Assembly: GCA_009782915.1 (NCBI GenBank)
Contig: WRIC01000004.1
Span: 1-64,000, forward strand
Length of the DNA: 64,000 nt
Reading direction: 5' to 3'
From: Propionibacteriaceae bacterium
GTDB lineage: Bacteria; Actinomycetota; Actinomycetes; Propionibacteriales; Propionibacteriaceae
Shown here: one piece after another, positions 35,449-44,502 of the stretch
Layout: every line of letters starts with the position of its first letter
How positions within the stretch are numbered: position 1 is the stretch's first letter
Translations under genes and position numbers: made by a program
The notes under the pieces: model-generated
The model's input: only the letters and a program-made list of their open reading frames with translations
Database searches by the model: none
What the model was told of the DNA's origin: nothing

Positions 35449-38241
35449 TTAGCTACAACCAGATGTCGCTCCGCATCCTTCACAGACATGGCAGGACCCT
35501 GCGGGCCTCATCTTGGTTCCACAGGTCATGCACAAGGGAGAATCCACTTGCGGTCCTTGGGAGTCCAGCAGTTCAGCAGTGGTATGGGGGTCAATCAAGG
35601 AGGGCTGGCGTGCGCCTGGTCCATCAATAGTGAGATTGTCGGCATCATCATTACGTAGGGCCTGAGAATCAAGAAGTTGACTCTCGTCTTCCTCACTGAG
35701 ATATGAACCCGTGTCCACATAGCGAGCCCGTTCAGCGGCAGTGTAGACACCCAATTCAGATCTTTCATCAAAGTCGAGATAGTCCAAAGCCAAGCGCCTA
35801 AAGGCATAATCCATGATGGATTGAGCCAGACGAATATCAGCGTCATCAGTCATGCCCGCGGGCTCAAACTTCAAATTCGTGAACTTCTGAACAAAGGTTT
35901 CCAACGGCACCCCGTACTGCAAGCCAATCGAGACAGCGATCGAAAAAGCATCCATGACCCCCGATAATGTGGAGCCCTGTTTACCCAGTTTGAGGAAAAC
36001 CTCACCCAAGCGACCATCATCATAAGCCCCAGAAGTCATATATCCCTTGGCTTCCCCCACCTTGAATCGAGTGGTACGCCCCACCCGTGACTTAGGCAGG
36101 CGATGACGATGTGGACGATACTCCGCAGGAGCCTTCACCTGTGGCTCTGGTTTTTTCGATGTTGACAGTGGCTGACCGACCTTGCAGTTATCCCGGTAGA
36201 TTGCCACAGCCTTCAAGCCCATTCTCCACCCCTGCATGTATACCTCGGCGATGTCATCGATGCTCGCTGATTCTGGGAGGTTCACTGTCTTGGAGATAGC
36301 CCCAGACAGGAATGGCTGAACAGCAGCCATCATCTTCAAGTGCCCCATCGGCTCAATGGATCGTTGCCCAACAGCACAATCAAAGACAGGATAATGCTCA
36401 CTGCTCAGATGGGGGGCATCAACCACATGACCATGTTCGGCGATATAGTCCACGATTTCCGTGGATTCGTCGCGGGAGTAGCCCAGATTCTTCAGTGCAC
36501 GACTGACAGTAGAATTGACGATCTGCATCGAAGAGCCATCCACCATCTTCTTCAATTTCACCAGTGCAAAATCCGGCTCAATGCCAGTCGTATCGCAATC
36601 CATCATGAATCCAATGGTGCCTGTCGGAGCAAGAACAGAGACCTGGGAATTTCTGAACCCAGACACTCGCCCCAGATCGAGGACCTTCTCCCACTCAAGG
36701 GATGCAGCTTCATTGACTTCACACGCTGCCCCAGAGTCTCCGACAACATAATCTTGCTGTGCCCTGTGGTGTTTCTCCATGACAGTCACATGTGGCCCCG
36801 CATTAATTTCGTAACCATCATAGGGCCCCACGATTTGTGCAAGTTCAGCACTACGCCGGTACGCAGTTCCAGTCATGAGCGATGTGATAGCTGCGGCAAC
36901 ACTGCGTCCTGCATCCGAGTCATAGGCCAGCCCTAAGGCCATGAGCAAAGCGCCTAAGTTGGCGTACCCTATGCCCAATTGACGGAAGGTTTTGGTGTTG
37001 TCTGCAATAGCGTCTGTGGGGAAATCAGCAAAACAAATTGAGATTTCCATAGCCGTGATGACATATTCCACGGCAGCGACAAATCGCGAACAATCAAAAC
37101 GATCCTGGTCATCCAAGAAATGCATCACATTGATCGAAGCAAGGTTGCAAGAAGAATTGTCGACACTCATGTATTCACTACAAGGGTTAGACGCTGTGAT
37201 GGGTCCCGAGTGTGGGATTGTGTGCCAGGCATTAATCGTGTCGTCGTACTGAATCCCAGGATCAGCACAATGCCAGGCAGCAGTAGCAATCTTGGTGAAC
37301 AATTCTTTCGCTTTAACTTCGCTCACGGTATGACCATCCAGTCGAGCTTTCAGAGCAAAATTTCCATTCGATTCCACGGCGCGCATGAAGGCGTCCGAGA
37401 CTCGTACTGAATTATTGGCATTTTGGTATTGAACAGAAGAAATATCTGCTCCACCGAGATCCATATCAAACCCAGCATCTCTCAGAGCCCAGATCTTTCT
37501 CTCTTCTCTTGCCTTGGTTTCAACAAATTCTTCAATATCGGGATGATCGACATCCAAGATCACCATCTTGGCGGCACGGCGAGTCGCACCCCCTGATTTG
37601 ATGGTTCCCGCAGAAGCATCGGCTCCCCGCATAAAACTCACCGGCCCCGAAGCCGAGCCACCCGAGGAGAGCAATTCTTTACTCGAACGTATCTTGGACA
37701 GATTCACTCCAGCCCCAGAGCCTCCCTTAAAAATGAAACCCTCATCGCGATACCACGAAAGAATTGAATCGATGGAGTCATCTACGGACAAAATGAAACA
37801 AGCCGACACCTGTTGTGGAGACGAGGTGCCCACATTGAACCACACTGGTGAATTGAAGCTAAAGACCTGATGCACCAGCATCCAGGTCAACTCGTCAGCA
37901 AAGATGTCGGCCTGCTCGCGGTCAAAATAACCATGGGTCACCCCAGCATCCCGATAGGTTTTCACCACACGATCGATGAGAGTCTTGAGGCTTGATTCAC
38001 GCTCGGGCGAACCGAGGGCTCCGCGGAAATACTTGGTGGCTACGATCGTTGAGGCATTCACACTCCAGGAGTCTGGAAATTCAACACCATCTTGTTGGAA
38101 GACAGTTTCACCAGTTTTCCAGTTCTTCTGAACCACATCTCTTTTACTCCAGGTGACCTCATCGTAGGGATGGATACCAGCAGTAGAGAACACGCGAGTC
38201 GTCAAGGGTTTCAGCCTGGGAGCAACTAGGGTGTCGGACAT
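35449..38241 (-). CDS. nrdJ: Ribonucleotide reductase, B12-dependent (class II)
   Basis: Reduces ribonucleotides using adenosylcobalamin, without oxygen. 930 residues. FILSVDDSIDSIL, NPCSEYMSVDNSSCNLASIN (active-site region) and LAPTGTIGFMMDCDTTGIEP fit NrdJ. The C-terminus CMTCGTKMRPAGSCHVCEGC carries paired cysteines for redox transfer or zinc binding. It follows nrdR by 28 bp; use of class II enzyme implies cobalamin supply. Confidence 0.95.
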   Translation of the reverse strand: MSDTLVAPRLKPLTTRVFSTAGIHPYDEVTWSKRDVVQKNWKTGETVFQQDGVEFPDSWSVNASTIVATKYFRGALGSPERESSLKTLIDRVVKTYRDAGVTHGYFDREQADIFADELTWMLVHQVFSFNSPVWFNVGTSSPQQVSACFILSVDDSIDSILSWYRDEGFIFKGGSGAGVNLSKIRSSKELLSSGGSASGPVSFMRGADASAGTIKSGGATRRAAKMVILDVDHPDIEEFVETKAREERKIWALRDAGFDMDLGGADISSVQYQNANNSVRVSDAFMRAVESNGNFALKARLDGHTVSEVKAKELFTKIATAAWHCADPGIQYDDTINAWHTIPHSGPITASNPCSEYMSVDNSSCNLASINVMHFLDDQDRFDCSRFVAAVEYVITAMEISICFADFPTDAIADNTKTFRQLGIGYANLGALLMALGLAYDSDAGRSVAAAITSLMTGTAYRRSAELAQIVGPYDGYEINAGPHVTVMEKHHRAQQDYVVGDSGAACEVNEAASLEWEKVLDLGRVSGFRNSQVSVLAPTGTIGFMMDCDTTGIEPDFALVKLKKMVDGSSMQIVNSTVSRALKNLGYSRDESTEIVDYIAEHGHVVDAPHLSSEHYPVFDCAVGQRSIEPMGHLKMMAAVQPFLSGAISKTVNLPESASIDDIAEVYMQGWRMGLKAVAIYRDNCKVGQPLSTSKKPEPQVKAPAEYRPHRHRLPKSRVGRTTRFKVGEAKGYMTSGAYDDGRLGEVFLKLGKQGSTLSGVMDAFSIAVSIGLQYGVPLETFVQKFTNLKFEPAGMTDDADIRLAQSIMDYAFRRLALDYLDFDERSELGVYTAAERARYVDTGSYLSEEDESQLLDSQALRNDDADNLTIDGPGARQPSLIDPHTTAELLDSQGPQVDSPLCMTCGTKMRPAGSCHVCEGCGATSGCS

Positions 38242-38269
38242 TTTCTTGAGCCTTTCTTTCTGTTGTGGA

Positions 38270-38722
38270 TCAGGCCACCAGCTGACCGCGAAGTTCAGCT
38301 ATCCCTGTTTCAAAGTCTTCGATGGAGCCATAATTTTCATAGACCGAGGCGAACCGAAGGTAGACAACCTCATCTAAGTCACGTAAAGGGGTGAGGATAG
38401 CTAAACCAATCTGTTCAGCTGGGACTTCGGCCAAACCCATGGAGCGAATGGAGTCTTCCACCGATTGCCCCAATTTCGCCAAATCATCTTCGGATACTGG
38501 GCGATGTTTGCAGGCCTTGCGTACTCCTTGGACGACTTTTTCCCGCGCAAAGGGTTCCACCACTCCCGAGCGTTTCACTACGGCCAATTGAATCTGTTCG
38601 ACGGTAGTAAAACGCTTTTCACACTGAGGGCATGAGCGACGTCGTCGAATGTAAGAACCGTCGTCAGCAACCCGTGAATCAGTGACTCGAGAGTCCGGGT
38701 TTTTGCAGTACGGACAGTACAT
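38270..38722 (-). CDS. nrdR: Transcriptional repressor NrdR
   Basis: 150 residues from ATG 38722 ([18 protein letters not shown]). The zinc ribbon has CPYC and CPQC pairs with [18 protein letters not shown]; the ATP-cone covers about residues 49-139. It senses (d)ATP and represses ribonucleotide reductase genes. Next gene is its target nrdJ. A partial palindrome ACCACATCTAGTGGT lies on the minus strand about 70 bp upstream and might be an NrdR site. Confidence 0.93.
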   Translation of the reverse strand: MYCPYCKNPDSRVTDSRVADDGSYIRRRRSCPQCEKRFTTVEQIQLAVVKRSGVVEPFAREKVVQGVRKACKHRPVSEDDLAKLGQSVEDSIRSMGLAEVPAEQIGLAILTPLRDLDEVVYLRFASVYENYGSIEDFETGIAELRGQLVA

Positions 38723-38949
38723 ACTCTTCTCCAAAGGTAGTCATGAGGATCCAGTGGAACCACAATAGATGGGATAATTACATCAGTGTAACCACTAGAT
38801 GTGGTGATTCTACACGTTGTCGTGATGTGGTCAACAACCATGAATCACTAGGAAAGGAAATTCACCATACCCGTCAATGAAAATGCCGTGTCACTAGCGG
38901 TGTTGATGAAAAAATCTTGTCCATCTCCATGGGCATGTCGGCGTGTTGC

Positions 38950-39075
38950 TCACGGCAAAGGGGTGTTCGGTATGGATGAGAATCCCACTACCATCCCCCA
39001 AATCATCACAGCAAAAGTCAGGCTCACTGTGACCAACTGAGCGATCAAACGAGCTTTTACATAAGCTACCTTCAT
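38950..39075 (-). CDS. Small membrane protein, putative SOS-induced division inhibitor
   Basis: 41 residues from ATG 39075, with GAAAGGTAAC as ribosome site. Sequence starts MKVAYVKARLIAQLV and has one hydrophobic segment (LVTVSLTFAVMIWGMVVGF). LexA boxes at 39087-39102 and 39130-39145 lie directly upstream, divergent from lexA. In other bacteria this position holds damage-induced division inhibitors (Rv2719c, DivS), and SidA of Caulobacter is an equally small membrane protein. The function here is inferred from position and regulation; homology was not recognised. Confidence 0.55.
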   Translation of the reverse strand: MKVAYVKARLIAQLVTVSLTFAVMIWGMVVGFSSIPNTPLP

Positions 39076-39086
39076 GATGTTACCTT

Positions 39087-39102
39087 TCGTACGGTTGTTC
39101 GT
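39087..39102. promoter_or_regulatory. LexA (SOS) box
   Basis: TCGTACGGTTGTTCGT matches the actinobacterial LexA consensus TCGAAC-N4-GTTCGA at most positions. It lies 11 bp upstream of the 41-residue membrane ORF, overlapping its probable promoter. Confidence 0.7.
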
Positions 39103-39129
39103 TTATTATGTAACATGCCTGCGACATTG

Positions 39130-39145
39130 TCGTACATTTGTTCGC
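39130..39145. promoter_or_regulatory. LexA (SOS) box
   Basis: TCGTACATTTGTTCGC matches the same consensus with two differences. Central in the gap between the small ORF and lexA, it could serve either gene. Confidence 0.75.
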
Positions 39146-39203
39146 TATCGGCGTGTCGTATATTTATCAAACACCACACGTACGACGAAAATTCCCTCGA
39201 CCC

Positions 39204-39219
39204 TCGAACAATTGTTTGA
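39204..39219. promoter_or_regulatory. LexA (SOS) box of lexA
   Basis: TCGAACAATTGTTTGA matches the consensus with one difference and lies 31 bp before the lexA start, which indicates autoregulation. Confidence 0.85.
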
Positions 39220-39250
39220 TATTTGTCCTAGTGTGGGTTAGGCTTGCTCC

Positions 39251-39949
39251 ATGACATCAACCAGTAATACTTCAACGCAGGGGTCGCGTCGCTCACCAGG
39301 TTCGATCGCTGATGAGTCTCTTCGCAACATCGACCAACTCACCTTGCGTCAACGTCAGGTTTTGTCCGTGATACAAAACTCCGTTTCTACTCGCGGTTAT
39401 GCTCCATCTGTTCGTGAAATATGTGAAGAAACAGGGCTATCGAGTCCATCGTCGGGAGCCCATCAACTGCGTGCCCTAGAGAAACGAGGGTTCATCCGTC
39501 GCGACCCGAAACGACCACGTGCCATGGAGTTGTTGGTGCCAGCTGACGATGGCGCTGTGCCAGGTGGGAGTTCCTCTTTCGTCTCAGTGCCTGTGGTCGG
39601 CAGAATCGCTGCTGGCGCTCCTATCACTGCCGAAGAGAATCACCAGGACACCTTTGCCCTCCCAGCGCAGTTGGTTGGCTCAGGCACCCTCTTCATTCTT
39701 GAGGTGCATGGCGATTCCATGGTTGATGCTGCTATCTGCGATGGTGATTACGTTGTCGTACGTCAACAACCAACCGCTGAGAATGGTGAAATCGTTGTGG
39801 CCTTGCTCGGTGAAGAAGCCACAGTGAAAGTCTTGAAACGAACCCCAGGTCAAGTATGGCTCCTGCCCCAAAACCCGCTGTACTCCCCTATTGATGGCAA
39901 CCAAGCAACAATACTGGGCAAGGTGGTCTCAGTTTTGCGTCGAGTATAA
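39251..39949 (+). CDS. lexA: SOS repressor LexA
   Basis: 232 residues. Winged helix: [20 protein letters not shown]. The self-cleavage site Ala-Gly is in [10 protein letters not shown], the catalytic serine in [15 protein letters not shown] and the lysine in [12 protein letters not shown]. Represses DNA-damage genes until RecA-stimulated autocleavage. Three LexA boxes lie in the upstream gap. Confidence 0.96.
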   Translation: MTSTSNTSTQGSRRSPGSIADESLRNIDQLTLRQRQVLSVIQNSVSTRGYAPSVREICEETGLSSPSSGAHQLRALEKRGFIRRDPKRPRAMELLVPADDGAVPGGSSSFVSVPVVGRIAAGAPITAEENHQDTFALPAQLVGSGTLFILEVHGDSMVDAAICDGDYVVVRQQPTAENGEIVVALLGEEATVKVLKRTPGQVWLLPQNPLYSPIDGNQATILGKVVSVLRRV

Positions 39950-39953
39950 CCTC

Positions 39954-41366
39954 TCAGGGCTGGAGAAAACGTGACAGCGTTGTTGGGCGGGACCCATCGA
40001 ACAACGACCAGGATAACCTGAGGAATCTTTGAGCGCGTGTGATCCCCACATACAGCAGCCGTTTTTCTTCGGCTAGCCGTAGATCACTTGTTGCCAGTCG
40101 ATGAGGCAGGGATCCCTCGTGGAGTCCACCCAGGTTAACTGCAGCGAATTCCATTCCTTTGGCACTGTGTAAGGTGCCCACACGAATTCCATTGTTCTTC
40201 TCCAGGTTCTCACCACTGACCCACACCCAGGGAAGACCGTGTTCTACCAGCACCCTAGCGAAATCCTCGCCTTGGGCCTTCGTACGATAGAGCACAGCCA
40301 TCTGATGATAATCGAGGCCTTGATCATGGAGATCGATCAGCCACTTCACGATACCTTGGGATTCTGCTGCAAAATCACGATTGCTGGACATTTCTACGGG
40401 AGCACCACTGGGATGGAAGGCAGATAACTTAACCCCGGAAGTTAGCTGATTAGCCAAGGCGAGAATTTCGGGGGTTGAACGGTAATTCTTCGTCAGCGAC
40501 AAGGAGTATGCTCCCTGATGGGTGTCAGCAAACTCTTCCAAATATTGCGAACGCGACCCAGCGAAATGATGGATAGTCTGTGCTGGGTCACCGACCACGC
40601 AGACATCTGGTCGTCCTCCCACCCATAGCTCAACTAACCGCGCCTGAACAGCCGAGATATCCTGGTATTCATCGAAGATGAAATGTCGGTAGGTGTGATG
40701 GACCTTCCGGCGAACCTCAGTCTCTTCAGTAAGCAGGGCCACCGTACACAGCAGGACATCGTCAAAGTCAATGACGCAGGCTGCCTGCTTGACTTGTTCA
40801 TAGGCCACCAGGGCATCTGCCACAGTGTCCACCTCCAGGTCGGATGTCAAGCGCTGATCTTTTGTGGCCAAATCACCATAATCCTCAACGAGAACATTGT
40901 TCTGCTTGGTCCACGATATCTCCTGTCCCAGGACTAACAGATGCCCGGGTGTGACAGGTATTCCCACCCGTTCACAGGCTGCCAAGATCATAGGATCGCG
41001 GCGATCTTCCAGGGGAGGCAAGCTCGCTTGATACACCTGTGGCCAGAAATGTGCAGCCTGGCGTAACGCCGCCGAGTGGAAGGTACGTGACTGCACTCCT
41101 TGAACACCCATCCCATGAAGGCGTGAGGTGAGTTCATCTGCTGCCGAAGTGGTGAAAGTCACTGCGAGAGTAGACAAGGGATCAATGACACCCAGCTGAG
41201 CCGCATGACACAATCGATGGGTCACCGTATGTGTTTTTCCCGTCCCTGCACCAGCAATCACACTGACAGGCACGGCGAGTTTCTCCACGACTTCTCGTTG
41301 TTCGTCATTGAGCTGGTCGACGTCCACAGGGTTCACATGGTCTACTTTGCCACCTTTGTCTGACAT
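39954..41366 (-). CDS. UvrD/Rep-type (SF1A) DNA helicase, short form
   Basis: 470 residues from ATG 41366, shorter than full UvrD (about 700). Walker A AGAGTGKTHTVTHRLCHA, motif II FIFDEYQDISAVQ, motif IV-like LTKNYRSTPEILALANQL, motif V GTLHSAKGMEFAAVNL and motif VI LLYVGITRAQRFLRL are all present, so the motor core looks complete with reduced 1B/2B insertions. Probably a repair or replication helicase resembling UvrD2. Divergent from recC and convergent with lexA. Confidence 0.85.
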   Translation of the reverse strand: MSDKGGKVDHVNPVDVDQLNDEQREVVEKLAVPVSVIAGAGTGKTHTVTHRLCHAAQLGVIDPLSTLAVTFTTSAADELTSRLHGMGVQGVQSRTFHSAALRQAAHFWPQVYQASLPPLEDRRDPMILAACERVGIPVTPGHLLVLGQEISWTKQNNVLVEDYGDLATKDQRLTSDLEVDTVADALVAYEQVKQAACVIDFDDVLLCTVALLTEETEVRRKVHHTYRHFIFDEYQDISAVQARLVELWVGGRPDVCVVGDPAQTIHHFAGSRSQYLEEFADTHQGAYSLSLTKNYRSTPEILALANQLTSGVKLSAFHPSGAPVEMSSNRDFAAESQGIVKWLIDLHDQGLDYHQMAVLYRTKAQGEDFARVLVEHGLPWVWVSGENLEKNNGIRVGTLHSAKGMEFAAVNLGGLHEGSLPHRLATSDLRLAEEKRLLYVGITRAQRFLRLSWSLFDGSRPTTLSRFLQP

Positions 41367-41433
41367 TGATTCTTGGCGACCCCCTGGTGGGCATTGATGG
41401 CGCCCTGTTGCAATGTGGGTTAACGTGGACACT

Positions 41434-44400
41434 GTGATTCGCTACCGAAGCTCCAGCCTTGAGGTTCTCGCTGAGCACCTTGCCCAGATTCTGAGCCCAG
41501 GGCTCGATGATCCTTTCCGCCAAGATGTGGTGCTCACCCGTGGCGGTGGTCTCGGTCGCTGGATAACCCAGTATCTCGCCACCCGCCTGGGAGTATCCAC
41601 ATCAGACTCCCAGCAGTCTTTTTCCGATGGAATTGTGGCAGGAATAGAGTTTCTCACCTTGTCCACCTGGGAGAACAGGCTTCGCCACAGACCCTCACCA
41701 TGGTCAGCCCAAGAGCTTCTCCCCCATGTGCTCACCTGCCTTGATGACCTAACAGATCAGCCACACTGTGAAGCAGTGATCAGCTATCTTTCCCAAGGAG
41801 ACAATCGCCCGCGTCGGAAACTCGATCTCGCTCGCAGTGTCAGCCACCGATTGAGTGCCTATGCCACCTGGTATCCCGAGGTCATGAAGTCCTGGAGCCA
41901 GGGATCCTATGTTGACCGGCAGGGTTGCCCTATCGCTACCACCGATCTGTGGCAGCCTCACTTGTGGAATCTCCTGTGTTCGGCCAGTGGGTCAACCCCT
42001 GACGATGATCAACAATTCCTCATCCAACAAGTCGAGTCTCAAGGTCTCGACTACGGTCGCGTGGTCTTGTTCTGCCCTGAGTTCATTTCGCCCACTCACA
42101 GGATTCTTTTAGAGAGTCTCGATCGGTTGCGCCCAGTCACTGCGTTGACCTTGACCGCCTCTTGCTCTGCCAGCGATTGCCTTGAGCAGTGGACAACAAA
42201 ATACAGTGTGCTTGATAGTGGGGTTGACACCGAGTTGTCTCAGATCACCAGCGAAACACAGGTGTTACCAGGAAGCCAACAATCGCCATCGATGCTTCAC
42301 GGGATACAGAACTACCTTTTTCATGGTGATTCCACTCACTATCCTTGCGATGATTCCCTCCAGATTCACACCACCTCGGCTCACAACCTTCCACAGTTAC
42401 TTTCCACTCAGGTGGTGAATCTGCTCAACAGCGATCCTGGTCTTCAACCCAGAGACATTGTGGTCTTGGTTGATTCACTTCAGGATCATGTCGATCTTCT
42501 GAATGCCCACTTTACTGCTGATAGTGATCCTGCCACCCTAGGGCGTCACCAGATCCGTGCCTGCGTACTCGGGGAATCCAGTACCGATCCCAGTTGTGAT
42601 CTCATCGATGTTCTATTTCACATTCTTGACTCGCGGGCAACCTCCCAAGACCTACTGGATCTGCTCGCTTCCCCGCTGGTGATGGACAAGTTTGGACTCT
42701 CCACTGGTGACTTGGATCGTTTGGCCACTCTCATCGAATCTTCAGGTATCAGGTGGGGAATCACTGCTGAACATAGAGAAGTCGACCAGATGGAGGATTT
42801 CCCGCACAACACATGGATGGCAGGGTTATCCAGAATGATCCTGGGTGTCGCCCTGGGTGAAGATGAACTCCTGTGGAGGGGTCGAGTGTTTCCCCTCGAT
42901 GTCGTTGATGGCGATTCTGTACGTCTGGTGGAAGCTCTCTCCTTGATCATTGCCCATGTGCGGACGTGCAGCCAGCAGTGGAGTACGCCAACAAGTATTG
43001 ACGGCTGGGGAACCAGAATTCACCACACCTTGGAGACTTTGACTACGGGCGGTCCATCCCTGGGACACCAGATTGCCTATCAGATGGAAAACCACCTGGG
43101 CCCGCCCATGACCCTTGCTCAGGCTCGAAGAGAATTCCTTGACCGGTGCCAGGAGTACCGTACTTCACCTTCACTGCTCAATGGGACATTAGGAATCGTT
43201 CCACTGTCAACGATGGCTTTAGTCCCCCACCGTGTCATCATCGTGTATGGACTGTCGGCAGACACCTTTCCGCATCAAGCCATCCCTTGCGGTGATGATC
43301 TTCTTGGTCCCCCCCATGATTCCCGCGCAAAAGACCACCAGAGGTTTGTCGATTGTTTACGATCAGCTCAAGAGAAACTGATCATCATTCGTAGCGACAC
43401 CGATTCGATGACTGGTCACCGACTGCCACAACCCAGTGTTGAAGCCGACCTGCTGGGTTTAGCCAGTGAGATTGTGACACCTGGTGAAGATATCGCGACA
43501 CTCACCTACCACCATGACTACTCCTTTGACCGTGTGCCCACTTCAGTTGCTGCCTCAACGCTGGGGCTCACTGCGAGGGCCGACCGTGATGATTCGACTC
43601 CCCCAGACCAAGAAGAAACATCTGTGAGCATCGATGACATAGCCAACCATCTGGTCAATCCTGCTGCAGCATGGCTTCGTCGTTACGTGGGAATCACACC
43701 GGGTGCTTTATCGGAATCCACCCCCAGCTCCACCTCATTAACCTTGGACTTAGATAGTCTGGAGACCTGGACAATAACCGATCGAATGTTGCGCCTACTG
43801 CGTACGGGTCAAGAACCCAACTCTATCCTGGAAACTGAATTACGCAGAGGTTTCCTGCCCCCAGGGCCCATGGGAGTGACGATTGCTCGCAGATGCCTGA
43901 CCCAAGCACAAACAATCCTTCGCCGTGGTGACGAATTCACCCAATATCCACCAGTAGGACTCAATGTTCACATGGAGTGTTCCTCAGGCAAGACACTCAC
44001 CGGGCACGTCGTTGTCCGAGGTTCGGCCATGGTGGTCCTGCAAGCTGGCAAGGTCCGGCCCCATCACCAAATCGCTGCCTGGGTGAAACTACTGGGACTT
44101 GGTGCCTGCCACCGGCAAACCACCTGGACAGCACACTTGGTAGGCGCCTCCCATGTTACCCTCCAGGCTCCAGGAGCCGACCAGTGTCGAGCGCACCTTA
44201 ATTACCTTGTGGACCTTGTCACTGGTAGCGCTCGTTCACCGCTGCCCCTGCCGCCAGCTCCCAGCGCACTGTTCGCCCGATACTCGTCGAGGTCGACGGA
44301 CATCAACACTCCTGCCATCCTGGAACGAATGACCAGTACGTGGGCCCAAGACTCCAGCTGGTCCCTACTGTGGCCAACACCACAAGACATGTGGTCAGAA

Positions 44401-44502
44401 CCATCCGACCAGCATGGAAAACATGACCGCTTCAGTTCGCGGTTCGAAACCCTCGCCCATGAGGTCTACTCCCCGGTTCTCACAGCTGGAGGTGTGTCAT
44501 GA
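41434..44502 (+). CDS. recC: Exodeoxyribonuclease V gamma subunit
   Basis: About 1022 residues from GTG 41434 (VIRYRSSSLEVLAEHLAQIL); ATG at 41413 is an alternative. QDVVLTRGGGLGRWITQYLA and the overall length fit RecC, the Chi-recognising, nuclease-less helicase-like subunit. Nothing else is distinctive. Its end overlaps recB by four bases; order recC-recB-recD. Confidence 0.9.
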   Translation: MIRYRSSSLEVLAEHLAQILSPGLDDPFRQDVVLTRGGGLGRWITQYLATRLGVSTSDSQQSFSDGIVAGIEFLTLSTWENRLRHRPSPWSAQELLPHVLTCLDDLTDQPHCEAVISYLSQGDNRPRRKLDLARSVSHRLSAYATWYPEVMKSWSQGSYVDRQGCPIATTDLWQPHLWNLLCSASGSTPDDDQQFLIQQVESQGLDYGRVVLFCPEFISPTHRILLESLDRLRPVTALTLTASCSASDCLEQWTTKYSVLDSGVDTELSQITSETQVLPGSQQSPSMLHGIQNYLFHGDSTHYPCDDSLQIHTTSAHNLPQLLSTQVVNLLNSDPGLQPRDIVVLVDSLQDHVDLLNAHFTADSDPATLGRHQIRACVLGESSTDPSCDLIDVLFHILDSRATSQDLLDLLASPLVMDKFGLSTGDLDRLATLIESSGIRWGITAEHREVDQMEDFPHNTWMAGLSRMILGVALGEDELLWRGRVFPLDVVDGDSVRLVEALSLIIAHVRTCSQQWSTPTSIDGWGTRIHHTLETLTTGGPSLGHQIAYQMENHLGPPMTLAQARREFLDRCQEYRTSPSLLNGTLGIVPLSTMALVPHRVIIVYGLSADTFPHQAIPCGDDLLGPPHDSRAKDHQRFVDCLRSAQEKLIIIRSDTDSMTGHRLPQPSVEADLLGLASEIVTPGEDIATLTYHHDYSFDRVPTSVAASTLGLTARADRDDSTPPDQEETSVSIDDIANHLVNPAAAWLRRYVGITPGALSESTPSSTSLTLDLDSLETWTITDRMLRLLRTGQEPNSILETELRRGFLPPGPMGVTIARRCLTQAQTILRRGDEFTQYPPVGLNVHMECSSGKTLTGHVVVRGSAMVVLQAGKVRPHHQIAAWVKLLGLGACHRQTTWTAHLVGASHVTLQAPGADQCRAHLNYLVDLVTGSARSPLPLPPAPSALFARYSSRSTDINTPAILERMTSTWAQDSSWSLLWPTPQDMWSEPSDQHGKHDRFSSRFETLAHEVYSPVLTAGGVS

